The translations under genes and the position numbers were made by a program. Of a stretch of 64,000 bases of DNA, positions 18,461 through 24,628 are shown piece by piece. The notes below the pieces were generated by a model that saw only the letters and a program-made list of their open reading frames with translations, was not told where the DNA came from and made no database searches. The DNA is from Halobium salinum. Lineage in GTDB: Archaea; Halobacteriota; Halobacteria; Halobacteriales; Haloferacaceae. Where the stretch lies: contig NZ_JAODIW010000005.1 in the NCBI RefSeq assembly GCF_026586625.1, positions 1-64,000 of the forward strand, in the 5' to 3' direction. The first letter of the stretch is position 1, and each line of letters starts with the position of its first letter.

Positions 18461-18802
18461 TTATTCTTCGGTCGGTGCCTCGAGATAGGTCTCAAGCTCG
18501 TCGACGACGGTTTGGACGAACGATTCCTTGAGTCGCCCCTGCCGTCGGACAATCGCGGCGTGCTTCGGCGACGCGACTGCCCACGGTGAGGCGTAGCTCT
18601 GCCTGGGCATCCCGCCCTCAACCCAGTCGGCGTCGTCGAGGGAGATGCCCTCGTCATGGGGTGTCGTCGTCAGCGTGACCGTCATGTACTCTTCGTCGCC
18701 GAACGGATGGCTGTCGTTGTTCAAAATCAGCCAGGGACGCGGGTTCTCACCCGACTTGAACGGATCGGGTCCCCAGACGACGTCCCCGCGCTGGTAGCTC
18801 AT
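18461..18802 (-). CDS. PemK/MazF-like type II toxin
   Basis: A 113-residue protein with the MazF-type opening RGDVVWGPDPF, in which the RGDVVW strand begins the SH3-like barrel, then NPRPWLILNNDSHP, a strand MTVTLTTTP and a SYASPWAVASPKH region. These match haloarchaeal PemK-like ribonuclease toxins. MazF-type toxins cleave RNA; cleavage specificity is unknown. Its start overlaps the stop of the upstream helix-turn-helix gene by four bases (ATGA), the typical arrangement of a toxin behind its antitoxin or regulator. Confidence 0.8.
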   Translation of the reverse strand: MSYQRGDVVWGPDPFKSGENPRPWLILNNDSHPFGDEEYMTVTLTTTPHDEGISLDDADWVEGGMPRQSYASPWAVASPKHAAIVRRQGRLKESFVQTVVDELETYLEAPTEE

Positions 18803-19164
18803 TCAGTCGCCTCGTCCTCGTCGTCGACGGCGTGCTCCAACCACTCGTCCATGTCTTCCTCGCCGAAGCGGTCGTTGGCCGCCCGCGTACTCTCGAGCAT
18901 GCTGGCGTACGCGGCGACATCGTCGGCTTCACCGAGCGCCCAGTAGGTGCCCTTGTGCCGGACGAGACCCCGATCCTCGAGTCGAGAGAGGACGACGCTG
19001 ATGCTCCCGGCTTTCACGTCGGTCGCATCCCGAATCTCGCTCTGGGTGAACGCCTGATCGGGATGGGCGGCGAGGAATCGCATCACGCGATCGGCGTTCG
19101 TCTCCCCAGAGTGCTGGAGGCGGTCCTCGGGGGAGGATTCGAACGTCTCGATGTCGATGGGCAT
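18799..19164 (-). CDS. Winged-helix (MarR-like) regulator, probable antitoxin partner
   Basis: A 121-residue acidic protein from the Met of MPIDIETFESSPEDRL; the frame is open further but those residues are unlike the family. Residues about 28-80 form a winged helix: ADRVMRFLAAHPDQAFTQSE, then DVKAGSISVVLSRLEDRGLV as recognition helix and wing. The C-terminus (FGEEDMDEWLEHAVDDED) is strongly acidic, as in toxin-neutralising tails. Coupled by ATGA to the MazF-like gene, it probably represses the pair and neutralises the toxin. Confidence 0.75.
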   Translation of the reverse strand: MPIDIETFESSPEDRLQHSGETNADRVMRFLAAHPDQAFTQSEIRDATDVKAGSISVVLSRLEDRGLVRHKGTYWALGEADDVAAYASMLESTRAANDRFGEEDMDEWLEHAVDDEDEATE

Positions 19165-19258
19165 ATGTATTGCTTTGTCGCTGTATGTATTAGATGTATC
19201 GACGTATTTTAAGCCAGTTCGTTCTCGCTGATCGACTGGGAGTGGTGGGCCGAGCGGG

Positions 19259-19588
19259 CTATCCATCGACGACGTGCGTCTCGAGGTCCCGTGTCCAGTA
19301 CGTCGCGGGGCCACCGGGGTTACAGCGAGTACACAGCTGCAACGGCCCTTCGAGATGCCCGAGTTCGACACGGAATCGCGTCAGTGCAGTGAGCGTATCG
19401 ACGACGAGACCACAGCCATCGCAAACGTGGTAATCACGCTCGTCGGGGTCGGGCCGCGCTTGGACGGCACAGGCGACACAGATCTGGTGGGTGACCCGCT
19501 CGTCTTCCCCCCACGTATACGCTGTTCCTGCCGTGAATCCAGGTGCTGCATCACAGAAGGCACAGCCGGAGAGCGTCTGCTGCATCAC
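19259..19588 (-). CDS. Cysteine-rich zinc-binding protein (DUF7558-like)
   Basis: A 109-residue protein with four paired cysteine motifs: CAFCDAAP near residue 9, CVACAVQ near 38, CDGCGLVVD near 56 and CTRC near 86. The layout suggests two zinc sites. It resembles a haloarchaeal family often found on plasmids and integrated elements. Function unknown; a role in nucleic-acid or protein binding is only inferred from the fingers. Its start overlaps the stop of the upstream gene by four bases. Confidence 0.65.
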   Translation of the reverse strand: MMQQTLSGCAFCDAAPGFTAGTAYTWGEDERVTHQICVACAVQARPDPDERDYHVCDGCGLVVDTLTALTRFRVELGHLEGPLQLCTRCNPGGPATYWTRDLETHVVDG

Positions 19589-19875
19589 TCGTCAGCCTCC
19601 CCTGTATCGTGGGCAGCCGACCAGCCGCAGTGGAACACGGCGAGTTGCCGAATCGAGTCGAACGCTTCGCCACTCGGTTCGTGGACCAACACTCGCTGCT
19701 CGGCGACCGCCGTCACGATACCGTCGTCGACGAGGTTACTGACGAGTTGTCGCGCCGTCGTCTTGTCGACGTCCGCCGTTGACACCCGGGCTGCATCCCG
19801 GTCCTGTGCGAGAAGTTCGGTTTCGAACCGCTCGTGATCGGCTGCTGTATCATCGAATGCGTCTGGAGCAGTCAT
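19585..19875 (-). CDS. Hypothetical acidic protein with helix-turn-helix-like segment
   Basis: A 96-residue protein, MTAPDAFDDTAADHERFETE onward. Residues about 34-55 (DKTTARQLVSNLVDDGIV) look like a short winged-helix segment; the C-terminus has the sequence AVFHCGWSAAHDTGEADE. Coupled by ATGA to the cysteine-rich gene downstream, so the two are probably co-translated. No family is firmly recognised. Confidence 0.5.
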   Translation of the reverse strand: MTAPDAFDDTAADHERFETELLAQDRDAARVSTADVDKTTARQLVSNLVDDGIVTAVAEQRVLVHEPSGEAFDSIRQLAVFHCGWSAAHDTGEADE

Positions 19876-19994
19876 GTAAATTCACGCTCCGGCACGCTCG
19901 CAGGCGCGCCTCGCGCCTTGGGCGTCGACAGACATGCCTCTTTACTGGGGAGGACCTGGCATACTCACTGCTTCGGAGAATGGATCAAATTCAC

Positions 19995-20050
19995 GACTTT
20001 CTTTCACCGTAGTTGTCGGTGACTCAGCTTCTAGAGACAGAGCGTGAGTC
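19995..20050 (+). repeat. Outer inverted repeat, left copy (56 bases)
   Basis: This 56-base sequence recurs in inverted orientation at 22501-22556 with 55 of 56 positions identical. It contains a dyad tcaccg-7-cggtga (20004-20009 and 20017-20022), the shape of a tyrosine-recombinase core site, then tgactcagc and agacagagcgtg. It bounds the left side of a 2562-base segment carrying a recombinase and VapBC. Confidence 0.8.
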
Positions 20051-20112
20051 TCCGAAAAGCGTTGAGCGAGAATAGACAGAAAAGCTATAATCAGTCGAAA
20101 GGAGCCTTCGAT

Positions 20113-20250
20113 GTGTACCTCCTATTCGGTTCGCCTTCGACTGGTCCAGATATACTTCTAATCGGCGTTTTTTGGATTCTGGTAGCCCTCATGTTCGTCG
20201 GGATTTTACGGATTCTCGTTAGGAGATGGTCGTCACGGAACGGGGAATAA
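20113..20250 (+). CDS. Possible small single-helix membrane protein (45 aa)
   Basis: From a GTG the frame gives 45 residues with one hydrophobic helix, DILLIGVFWILVALMFVGIL, followed by a basic tail RILVRRWSSRNGE. That is a positive-inside membrane pattern. An earlier ATG at 20044 is in frame but lies inside the inverted repeat. No family is recognised. It sits between the outer and inner left repeats. Confidence 0.35.
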   Translation: MYLLFGSPSTGPDILLIGVFWILVALMFVGILRILVRRWSSRNGE

Positions 20251-20283
20251 CGGAATCGTCACCGTCCACGTATTCCTGTAGTT

Positions 20284-20311
20284 GCGGCACAACTCTAGGA
20301 GCTGACTCACG
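20284..20311 (+). repeat. Inner inverted repeat, left copy (28 bases)
   Basis: These 28 bases recur inverted at 21184-21211 with one mismatch (at 20291) and immediately flank the recombinase gene. The shared block ctctaggagctgactcacg is also related to the outer repeat (ctctagaagctgagtcacc), so inner and outer repeats look like diverged versions of one site. Confidence 0.75.
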
Positions 20312-20342
20312 TAGGTTCCGCGTGAAAATAAAGGCCGAATCG

Positions 20343-21143
20343 CTACCGGGAGGAGTGAACTGATCGGAGCGCTCGACGCGTGGCCTCGGCAGTTCCATTG
20401 AGATACGTCTCGGCGGTTGCGAGCTTCTCCCAGCCCATGAACGACTGAAGTGGGAGTCCCGTCAGTCCGCGTGAGGCGTGGAACGTGCTCGCGGTCGCAC
20501 GAAGTGCATGCGGGTAGACCCGGTCGCTGTCGAGTCCGTCAGCCACTTCGGCCGCGTCCGTCACGCGCCGATTGACGCTCCCGCGACAGTGTGGGTATGA
20601 TTCCAAGTCCTCGAAGAACCGCTCGATCTCCATCTCGACCCGTATGTCGAAATCGAACGGGATTGCACGGGCACCCGCAGCAGTTTTCGGCGACCACCGC
20701 GTCGAAAGCGCCTGTTCAACGGATAGCTCCTCGTTGTGTTCGGCGATGGAGTGAGCGAGCCTCCGACAGTATCCGCATGGTCCGTCGTCAGTACGGCCCT
20801 TCTGACACCGATCGAATGCCGGGATGCGGATGACTTTCTCGCGCCAGTCGACCCATTGTTCGGTCATGTGAGTGACTTCGCCGGCTCGCATCCCGAGCCG
20901 CCCGGTCGCGAAGATCACGAACCGCGCGAGACTGGCGTACGGTTCCTCGAGTCGCCGGGCTCCTTCGAGGAGCAGTTGGAACTGACGGTCGGTCAACGCA
21001 TCCTCTTTCGAGTTCAGAACCTGTTCCGAGCCGATCAGTCGATCACGCCAGAACCCATCCTGAGATTCACTAGTGTTCGCGGGGTCGACTTTCGAGCTAC
21101 CGTGTCGTCTCTCGTCTGCTCTCCCGCTCGATGTGAACCGCAT
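20343..21143 (-). CDS. Tyrosine recombinase (phage-integrase family)
   Basis: A 266-residue protein with the catalytic domain of a tyrosine recombinase. Visible active-site residues are Arg86 in GRLGMRAGEV, a probable Lys153 in SPKTAAGARAIP, His212 and Arg215 in HALR, Trp238 in MGWEK (third His/Trp position) and nucleophile Tyr247 in ETYLNG. All key residues are present, so the enzyme should be active. A CxxC pair (GPCGYCRR) is inserted near residue 123, as in many haloarchaeal integrases. The N-terminal arm-binding domain is very short. The gene is enclosed by 28-base and then 56-base inverted repeats, which suggests inversion or resolution rather than classical integration. Confidence 0.87.
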   Translation of the reverse strand: MRFTSSGRADERRHGSSKVDPANTSESQDGFWRDRLIGSEQVLNSKEDALTDRQFQLLLEGARRLEEPYASLARFVIFATGRLGMRAGEVTHMTEQWVDWREKVIRIPAFDRCQKGRTDDGPCGYCRRLAHSIAEHNEELSVEQALSTRWSPKTAAGARAIPFDFDIRVEMEIERFFEDLESYPHCRGSVNRRVTDAAEVADGLDSDRVYPHALRATASTFHASRGLTGLPLQSFMGWEKLATAETYLNGTAEATRRALRSVHSSR

Positions 21144-21183
21144 TGTATTCTCAAATACGAGAGTTCATACAACTAGGTTTCCT

Positions 21184-21211
21184 CGTGAGTCAGCTCCTAG
21201 AGTCGTGCCGC
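21184..21211 (-). repeat. Inner inverted repeat, right copy (28 bases)
   Basis: Inverted partner of 20284-20311 with 27 of 28 positions identical. It lies 41 bases upstream of the recombinase start codon, so any flipping between the two copies would invert the recombinase gene together with its promoter-proximal sequence. Confidence 0.75.
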
Positions 21212-21257
21212 GAGTGTAGCGCTGGAATTCCTAACAGATTGAGTTCATATTGGAATT

Positions 21258-21289
21258 GGCGTGACCAACTTAGAGGGTAAGTTCAGCAG
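21258..21289 (+). repeat. Direct repeat left of the VapBC pair
   Basis: The 32 bases starting ggcgtgaccaac share ggcgtg, aac, tagagggt and agttcagca with 22103-22134, in the same orientation and spacing. A short dyad (gtgaccaa at 21261-21268 with ttggttac at 21293-21300) allows a hairpin around it. The two copies bracket the toxin-antitoxin genes. Confidence 0.55.
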
Positions 21290-21329
21290 ACTTTGGTTAC
21301 ACTAGTGGGCACAGTAGCAAACTTTACCC

Positions 21330-21345
21330 AGTAGTATGTTCTACT
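21330..21345 (+). promoter_or_regulatory. Candidate operator dyad before the VapB-like gene
   Basis: Perfect 5-base arms agtag and ctact separated by 6 bases end 8 bases before the antitoxin ATG. Ribbon-helix-helix antitoxins usually bind such short dyads to repress their own operon. Only the symmetry and position support this. Confidence 0.35.
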
Positions 21346-21352
21346 AAATGGC

Positions 21353-21628
21353 ATGGCCACGTCGGTAAAGATGGACGACGACACCAAATCCCGTCTCGAA
21401 CGGTTACAGGCCGAGATTCGGCTAAAGACGGGAAAGCGAGTGACGCAGCAGGAAATCTTGGCACGGCTCGTCGAGCATGCCATCGAGTCCAAGGCAGACC
21501 TCATCGACTCGTTCCGCGAGAAGCGTGTTCCGCTTGCTGAATCCGAGCGCGAGAAGTTCCACGAGGGGATGGTCTCGTCCGGAGTCACGACGACCGAGGA
21601 AGACATCGACGACGTGCTGTACGGATGA
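21353..21628 (+). CDS. VapB-like antitoxin (ribbon-helix-helix type)
   Basis: A 91-residue protein. The N-terminus MATSVKMDDDTKSRLERLQA has the beta-strand then helix of a ribbon-helix-helix DNA-binding fold, followed by TGKRVTQQEILARLVEHAI as the second helix. The acidic C-terminus (TTEEDIDDVLYG) is a typical toxin-binding tail. Its stop overlaps the start of the PIN-domain gene by four bases. It should neutralise the toxin and autoregulate the operon through the dyad just upstream. Confidence 0.8.
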   Translation: MATSVKMDDDTKSRLERLQAEIRLKTGKRVTQQEILARLVEHAIESKADLIDSFREKRVPLAESEREKFHEGMVSSGVTTTEEDIDDVLYG

Positions 21629-22053
21629 GTGTCTTCGTCGATACTGGCGTGTTCTTTGCGCACCACGATACGGATGCTGACCGACACGACCAAGCCGTCA
21701 GTGCATTCGACGACTTGTTCGACGGGGAGTTCGGACAACCGTACACGAATGACTACGTTTTCGACGAGACTGTGACGCTTACGCGTGCTCGAACGGGTTC
21801 GTTCGAGGCTGCAGATACTGTCGCCAGTCGCATTCTTGGAGAAGACCCGTTTCCGCGTGTCTTCGAGATGATTCACGTTGAGCCAGATGATGTACGCGCG
21901 TCACTGGAAACGTTTCGTCGATACAACGACCACGATCTCAGTTTCACTGACGCGTCAATAGTCACTCTGTGTGAGTCACGTGGCATAGATGCAGTGTTGA
22001 GCTTCGACACAGATTTCGACGGACTCGTTGACCGTATCGAACCAGGGTACTAG
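21625..22053 (+). CDS. VapC-like PIN-domain ribonuclease toxin
   Basis: A 142-residue PIN domain. Acidic active-site residues are visible: Asp6 in VFVDTGVFFA, Glu near residue 50 in YVFDETVTL, Asp in HDLSFTDASIV near residue 112 and Asp in VLSFDTDFD near 132. Together they form the metal-binding site of VapC-type RNases. It is complete in length and coupled to the antitoxin by an ATGA overlap. The pair lies inside the outer inverted repeats, where it could act as an addiction module keeping the cassette in the genome. Confidence 0.87.
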   Translation: MSVFVDTGVFFAHHDTDADRHDQAVSAFDDLFDGEFGQPYTNDYVFDETVTLTRARTGSFEAADTVASRILGEDPFPRVFEMIHVEPDDVRASLETFRRYNDHDLSFTDASIVTLCESRGIDAVLSFDTDFDGLVDRIEPGY

Positions 22054-22102
22054 TGACTCACCGGGAGTGTCTTACTCAACCCATACAAAAGTTGTCAGAT
22101 GT

Positions 22103-22137
22103 GGCGTGCTGAACGTAGAGGGTGAGTTCAGCACGCC
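22103..22137 (+). repeat. Direct repeat right of VapBC, perfect 12-base hairpin
   Basis: The sequence begins ggcgtgctgaac and ends gttcagcacgcc, a perfect 12-base stem around an 11-base loop containing tagagggtga. The first 32 bases align with 21258-21289 left of the toxin-antitoxin genes. It could be a transcription terminator for vapC or the subterminal hairpin of a mobile unit. Confidence 0.55.
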
Positions 22138-22236
22138 TACCGCTCTTCGGTTCACACTGGATGAGTTGAAGAGACCGATAGGAAGAGCGCACGTGTCTCG
22201 CAGAAAGTATTTGTCTCACGAATCGGCATAGTGCAT

Positions 22237-22377
22237 ATGGACACCTCACTCGCCCTTGCCGTAGTCGTCGTTTTAGGACTAATTGCTATAATAGTGGAGA
22301 TAGGACTCGAACTGAAGCAATATCTAAACAACCGAAGTGAGCAATCCGACTCGAGTACGGCTGAATCAAATACGTAA
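22237..22377 (+). CDS. Small single-helix membrane protein (46 aa)
   Basis: An ATG frame of 46 codons reads MDTSLALAVVVVLGLIAIIV, a membrane helix, then a charged tail EIGLELKQYLNNRSEQSDSS. The short N-terminus and hydrophobic helix fit a small membrane anchor protein. A second one-helix frame lies at the other end of the cassette, near the left outer repeat. Function unknown. Confidence 0.4.
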   Translation: MDTSLALAVVVVLGLIAIIVEIGLELKQYLNNRSEQSDSSTAESNT

Positions 22378-22500
22378 TTCCTCTGTATCTATGATTCCGA
22401 CTCTCCTCTACAGATGACGACCACCCAGTGACCGACTTGCGCCCTGAGTTCAGCACGACGAAACTGGCAGAGCTGCGAGACGTCGTGTCTCCTGGCGATA

Positions 22501-22556
22501 GACTTACGCTCTGTCTCTAGAAGCTGAGTCACCGACAACTACGGTGAAAGAAAGTC
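22501..22556 (-). repeat. Outer inverted repeat, right copy (56 bases)
   Basis: Inverted partner of 19995-20050 with 55 of 56 positions identical; the single difference is in gacttacgct against gactcacgct. Identity stops sharply on the cassette-internal side. The near-perfect conservation implies recent duplication or continued recombination between the copies. Confidence 0.8.
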
Positions 22557-22627
22557 TCGAATCAGCCCTATCCTCTGAAGCTGTGAGACCCCAATCGTCA
22601 AACCGGAAGACACCGATACAGTCTGTA

Positions 22628-22858
22628 ATGGAGAATTCGCGGACGCCGCTCACCTCCAGCGAGGAAGCTGCGCTCGATCACCTCGAGCGGTACCTCGACA
22701 CAGCAGATGACGAGGTCCCCACGCGAGAGGGTGCTGTCGTCTATCTCATGGAGCAGGATATCGAACGTGCCGATGCGCGAGCGTACGTTGAGCAGTTACT
22801 GCTGAAGGGCTACCTCTACGAAGTCGAAGACGAACTGCGGTTGCCATCACGACTCTGA
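22628..22858 (+). CDS. Hypothetical small protein with winged-helix-like fold
   Basis: A 76-residue acidic protein, MENSRTPLTSSEEAALDHLE then DEVPTREGAVVYLMEQDIER and VEQLLLKGYLYEVEDELRL. The helix-turn-helix spacing and final hairpin (GYLYEVEDELRL) resemble a minimal winged helix. An in-frame ATG at 22544 lies inside the inverted repeat and is less likely. Its upstream sequence is in the invertible segment, so its expression could depend on cassette orientation. Confidence 0.5.
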   Translation: MENSRTPLTSSEEAALDHLERYLDTADDEVPTREGAVVYLMEQDIERADARAYVEQLLLKGYLYEVEDELRLPSRL

Positions 22859-23022
22859 GGAGGTGGCCGGCCACTGTATCCTGTTGCCAGCTGTTACCGC
22901 TGGAGCACCTGATGGCTGTGAATAGAATGATACCGAAGCGGCCGCAGCCCGGAATCGGCTCAAAGCACTTCTTCTCGAAGAATATTGGAAATCGATAGGA
23001 CGTTTCGAGGTTCGCTTCCTTT

Positions 23023-24297
23023 CTATGAACGACCCCCACCCACTAGCCGTTTCGCCTTCTCCCAGATCGACTCACCAGCTGATCCTGGCTCGTCAGCAAC
23101 CTCCTGATCTCGGGCGGTCTGCTCTTGCACGGTTGACGCGGATGATGCTCTCAACTCGGCGATTTCCGCTTCGAGAGACTCGATTTGTTCCTGCTGTTGT
23201 TCGATGGTTTCCGCCTGCTGTTCGAGTTTCGCGGACAAAATCTGGTTCTGCTCTTTGAGATAAACACGCTCGCGACTATCCAACTGCTCGTCGGCTCCCG
23301 TCTGTGGCGTCCCAATTGACTCATTCACCTCTGTCGTGGGTGGCTGCTTGGGCTGACCTCTCGTATCGGAATGGTCGCTCTCTTCTTCAGTAGGTTCGAA
23401 GAAGTCCGTCGTGCTCCCGATAGCGCGCTCGATGGTTCGCTCACCGTAGGTCGCCCCATCAGCGAAGTGCTGTTCGTCCCACTTCGGGCGGATCAGTCCG
23501 GACTCACGAAACAGACGGTCGACACGCGTTGGGTCGCCGCCAGTCCAGAACGCAAGCAGGCAACAGAGCGCCATATCAGCTTCTGACTGGCTCTCGTAGC
23601 CATGGATGTCCCCACCCCACAGTCGGTCGAACTTCTCGCCGTTGGCGGCGGTCTGGGCCTTCTCGATGAGTTCCTCGTCAGTAAGATCGACATCTCCCGT
23701 CGGTGACTTCGTGGTACCCGTCGCCTGTTTTGGTTCCCCGCTGGCCATCGACGGCTTCCGGACGTATTCACGATGAACCTCCGCAAGTGCCTCCTGTCGT
23801 GCTTCGACCGTTTGCGGCGTGACATCGACGCGATCGCCAGTCATTGTGAAGAATCGCGCCGAGTCGTACATTTCCACGCTTCCCGTTCGATTCCGGCCCT
23901 CGGGTAACTCGCCCTCAACGAGGACGTGGAAGCCGGTTCCTGACGGTGATACCTCGGTGTAGGAGTCGAGTCGATTGACGATGTCTCGAGCATCGTCGTC
24001 TACGTGTCCTGTTTCAGGGTCACGGCAGTCGTCAAGGTCGACACCGACGAACGGATCGTTGTCGGTGAACACAAAGCCAAGTCCATCCGCTTCGTCGTTT
24101 TGAGCGTACTCGACTGCAGTCTCGAAGTCGGTCCATGTGTCTCGATCAGTCGATGACGCGAAACCACCGGTCCGGGGTGTGATGGGAATCTTCGTCGGCT
24201 TTCCATCGCGGGTTTGCTCGTTCCAACAGACCCACTGGTCACGTTCGACGAGCGCAGTCGGCAACACCCCTCTGTCGATGTGTTCTCGTTCACTCAT
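23023..24297 (-). CDS. NrS-1-like primase-polymerase, putative replication initiator
   Basis: A 424-residue protein when started at MSEREHIDRGVLP. The N-terminal 160 residues carry the archaeo-eukaryotic primase pattern: Asp87 and Asp89 in FVGVDLDDC, His124 in SGTGFHVLVEG, and a third acidic position near 155 in FFTMTGD. This resembles the phage NrS-1 polymerase group, with WVCWNEQTRDGKPTKIP at the front. A helical domain (residues about 200-300, with CCLLAFWTGGDPTRVDRLFR) follows, then a coiled coil (about 345-400, with QQAETIEQQQEQIESLEAEI). The gene is directly preceded by iteron-like repeats, supporting a role as plasmid or virus replication protein. Confidence 0.75.
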   Translation of the reverse strand: MSEREHIDRGVLPTALVERDQWVCWNEQTRDGKPTKIPITPRTGGFASSTDRDTWTDFETAVEYAQNDEADGLGFVFTDNDPFVGVDLDDCRDPETGHVDDDARDIVNRLDSYTEVSPSGTGFHVLVEGELPEGRNRTGSVEMYDSARFFTMTGDRVDVTPQTVEARQEALAEVHREYVRKPSMASGEPKQATGTTKSPTGDVDLTDEELIEKAQTAANGEKFDRLWGGDIHGYESQSEADMALCCLLAFWTGGDPTRVDRLFRESGLIRPKWDEQHFADGATYGERTIERAIGSTTDFFEPTEEESDHSDTRGQPKQPPTTEVNESIGTPQTGADEQLDSRERVYLKEQNQILSAKLEQQAETIEQQQEQIESLEAEIAELRASSASTVQEQTARDQEVADEPGSAGESIWEKAKRLVGGGRS

Positions 24298-24426
24298 ACT
24301 CAGTAACTCCAATTGCGAGCCACCGCTCTCTGCTCGCTGACAAAATCCCCTTTTGAAACGCGCTTCAGCGCAACCTCCCGCCCAACGGCAACCCCCTTCT
24401 CTATATTAGTTGGTTTTCGGCTTCCG

Positions 24427-24590
24427 TTTACCCGGACCACCGCTGCCGTCTTGCGATTTACTCGGGACAGCTGGTCTGGCGATGATTGGCCGACTTGCTT
24501 TACCCGGGACAGCCGTCCCGTCTTGCGATTCCCGGTTCGATTCATTTTACCCAGGACAGGTACCCAGACCAGCGGTTCCGTCTGGCGATT
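24427..24590. repeat. Four iteron-like direct repeats, candidate replication origin
   Basis: Four units start at about 24427, 24457, 24499 and 24546. Each begins tttac, carries a variant of ccgggacag, and ends gtcttgcgat or gtctggcgat. Unit lengths are about 27-45 bases, and the first two are immediately adjacent. They lie in the 331-base gap just upstream of the primase-polymerase-like gene, the usual position of iterons bound by a cognate Rep. An AT-rich patch (tctatattagttggtttt) at about 24400-24417 could be the unwinding element. Confidence 0.6.
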
Positions 24591-24628
24591 TCGGCGAGCT
24601 ATCGCCGAATGGAAGAACAATCCGAACA

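Noticed and set aside
19995-22556. Classical prophage or plasmid attachment sites (attL/attR)
   Set aside because: The repeats are inverted, not direct, and no tRNA gene lies at either end, so they do not mark a simple integrated element.
24427-24590. CRISPR array
   Set aside because: Only four imperfect repeats of uneven spacing with no unique spacers of constant length and no cas genes; iterons fit better.
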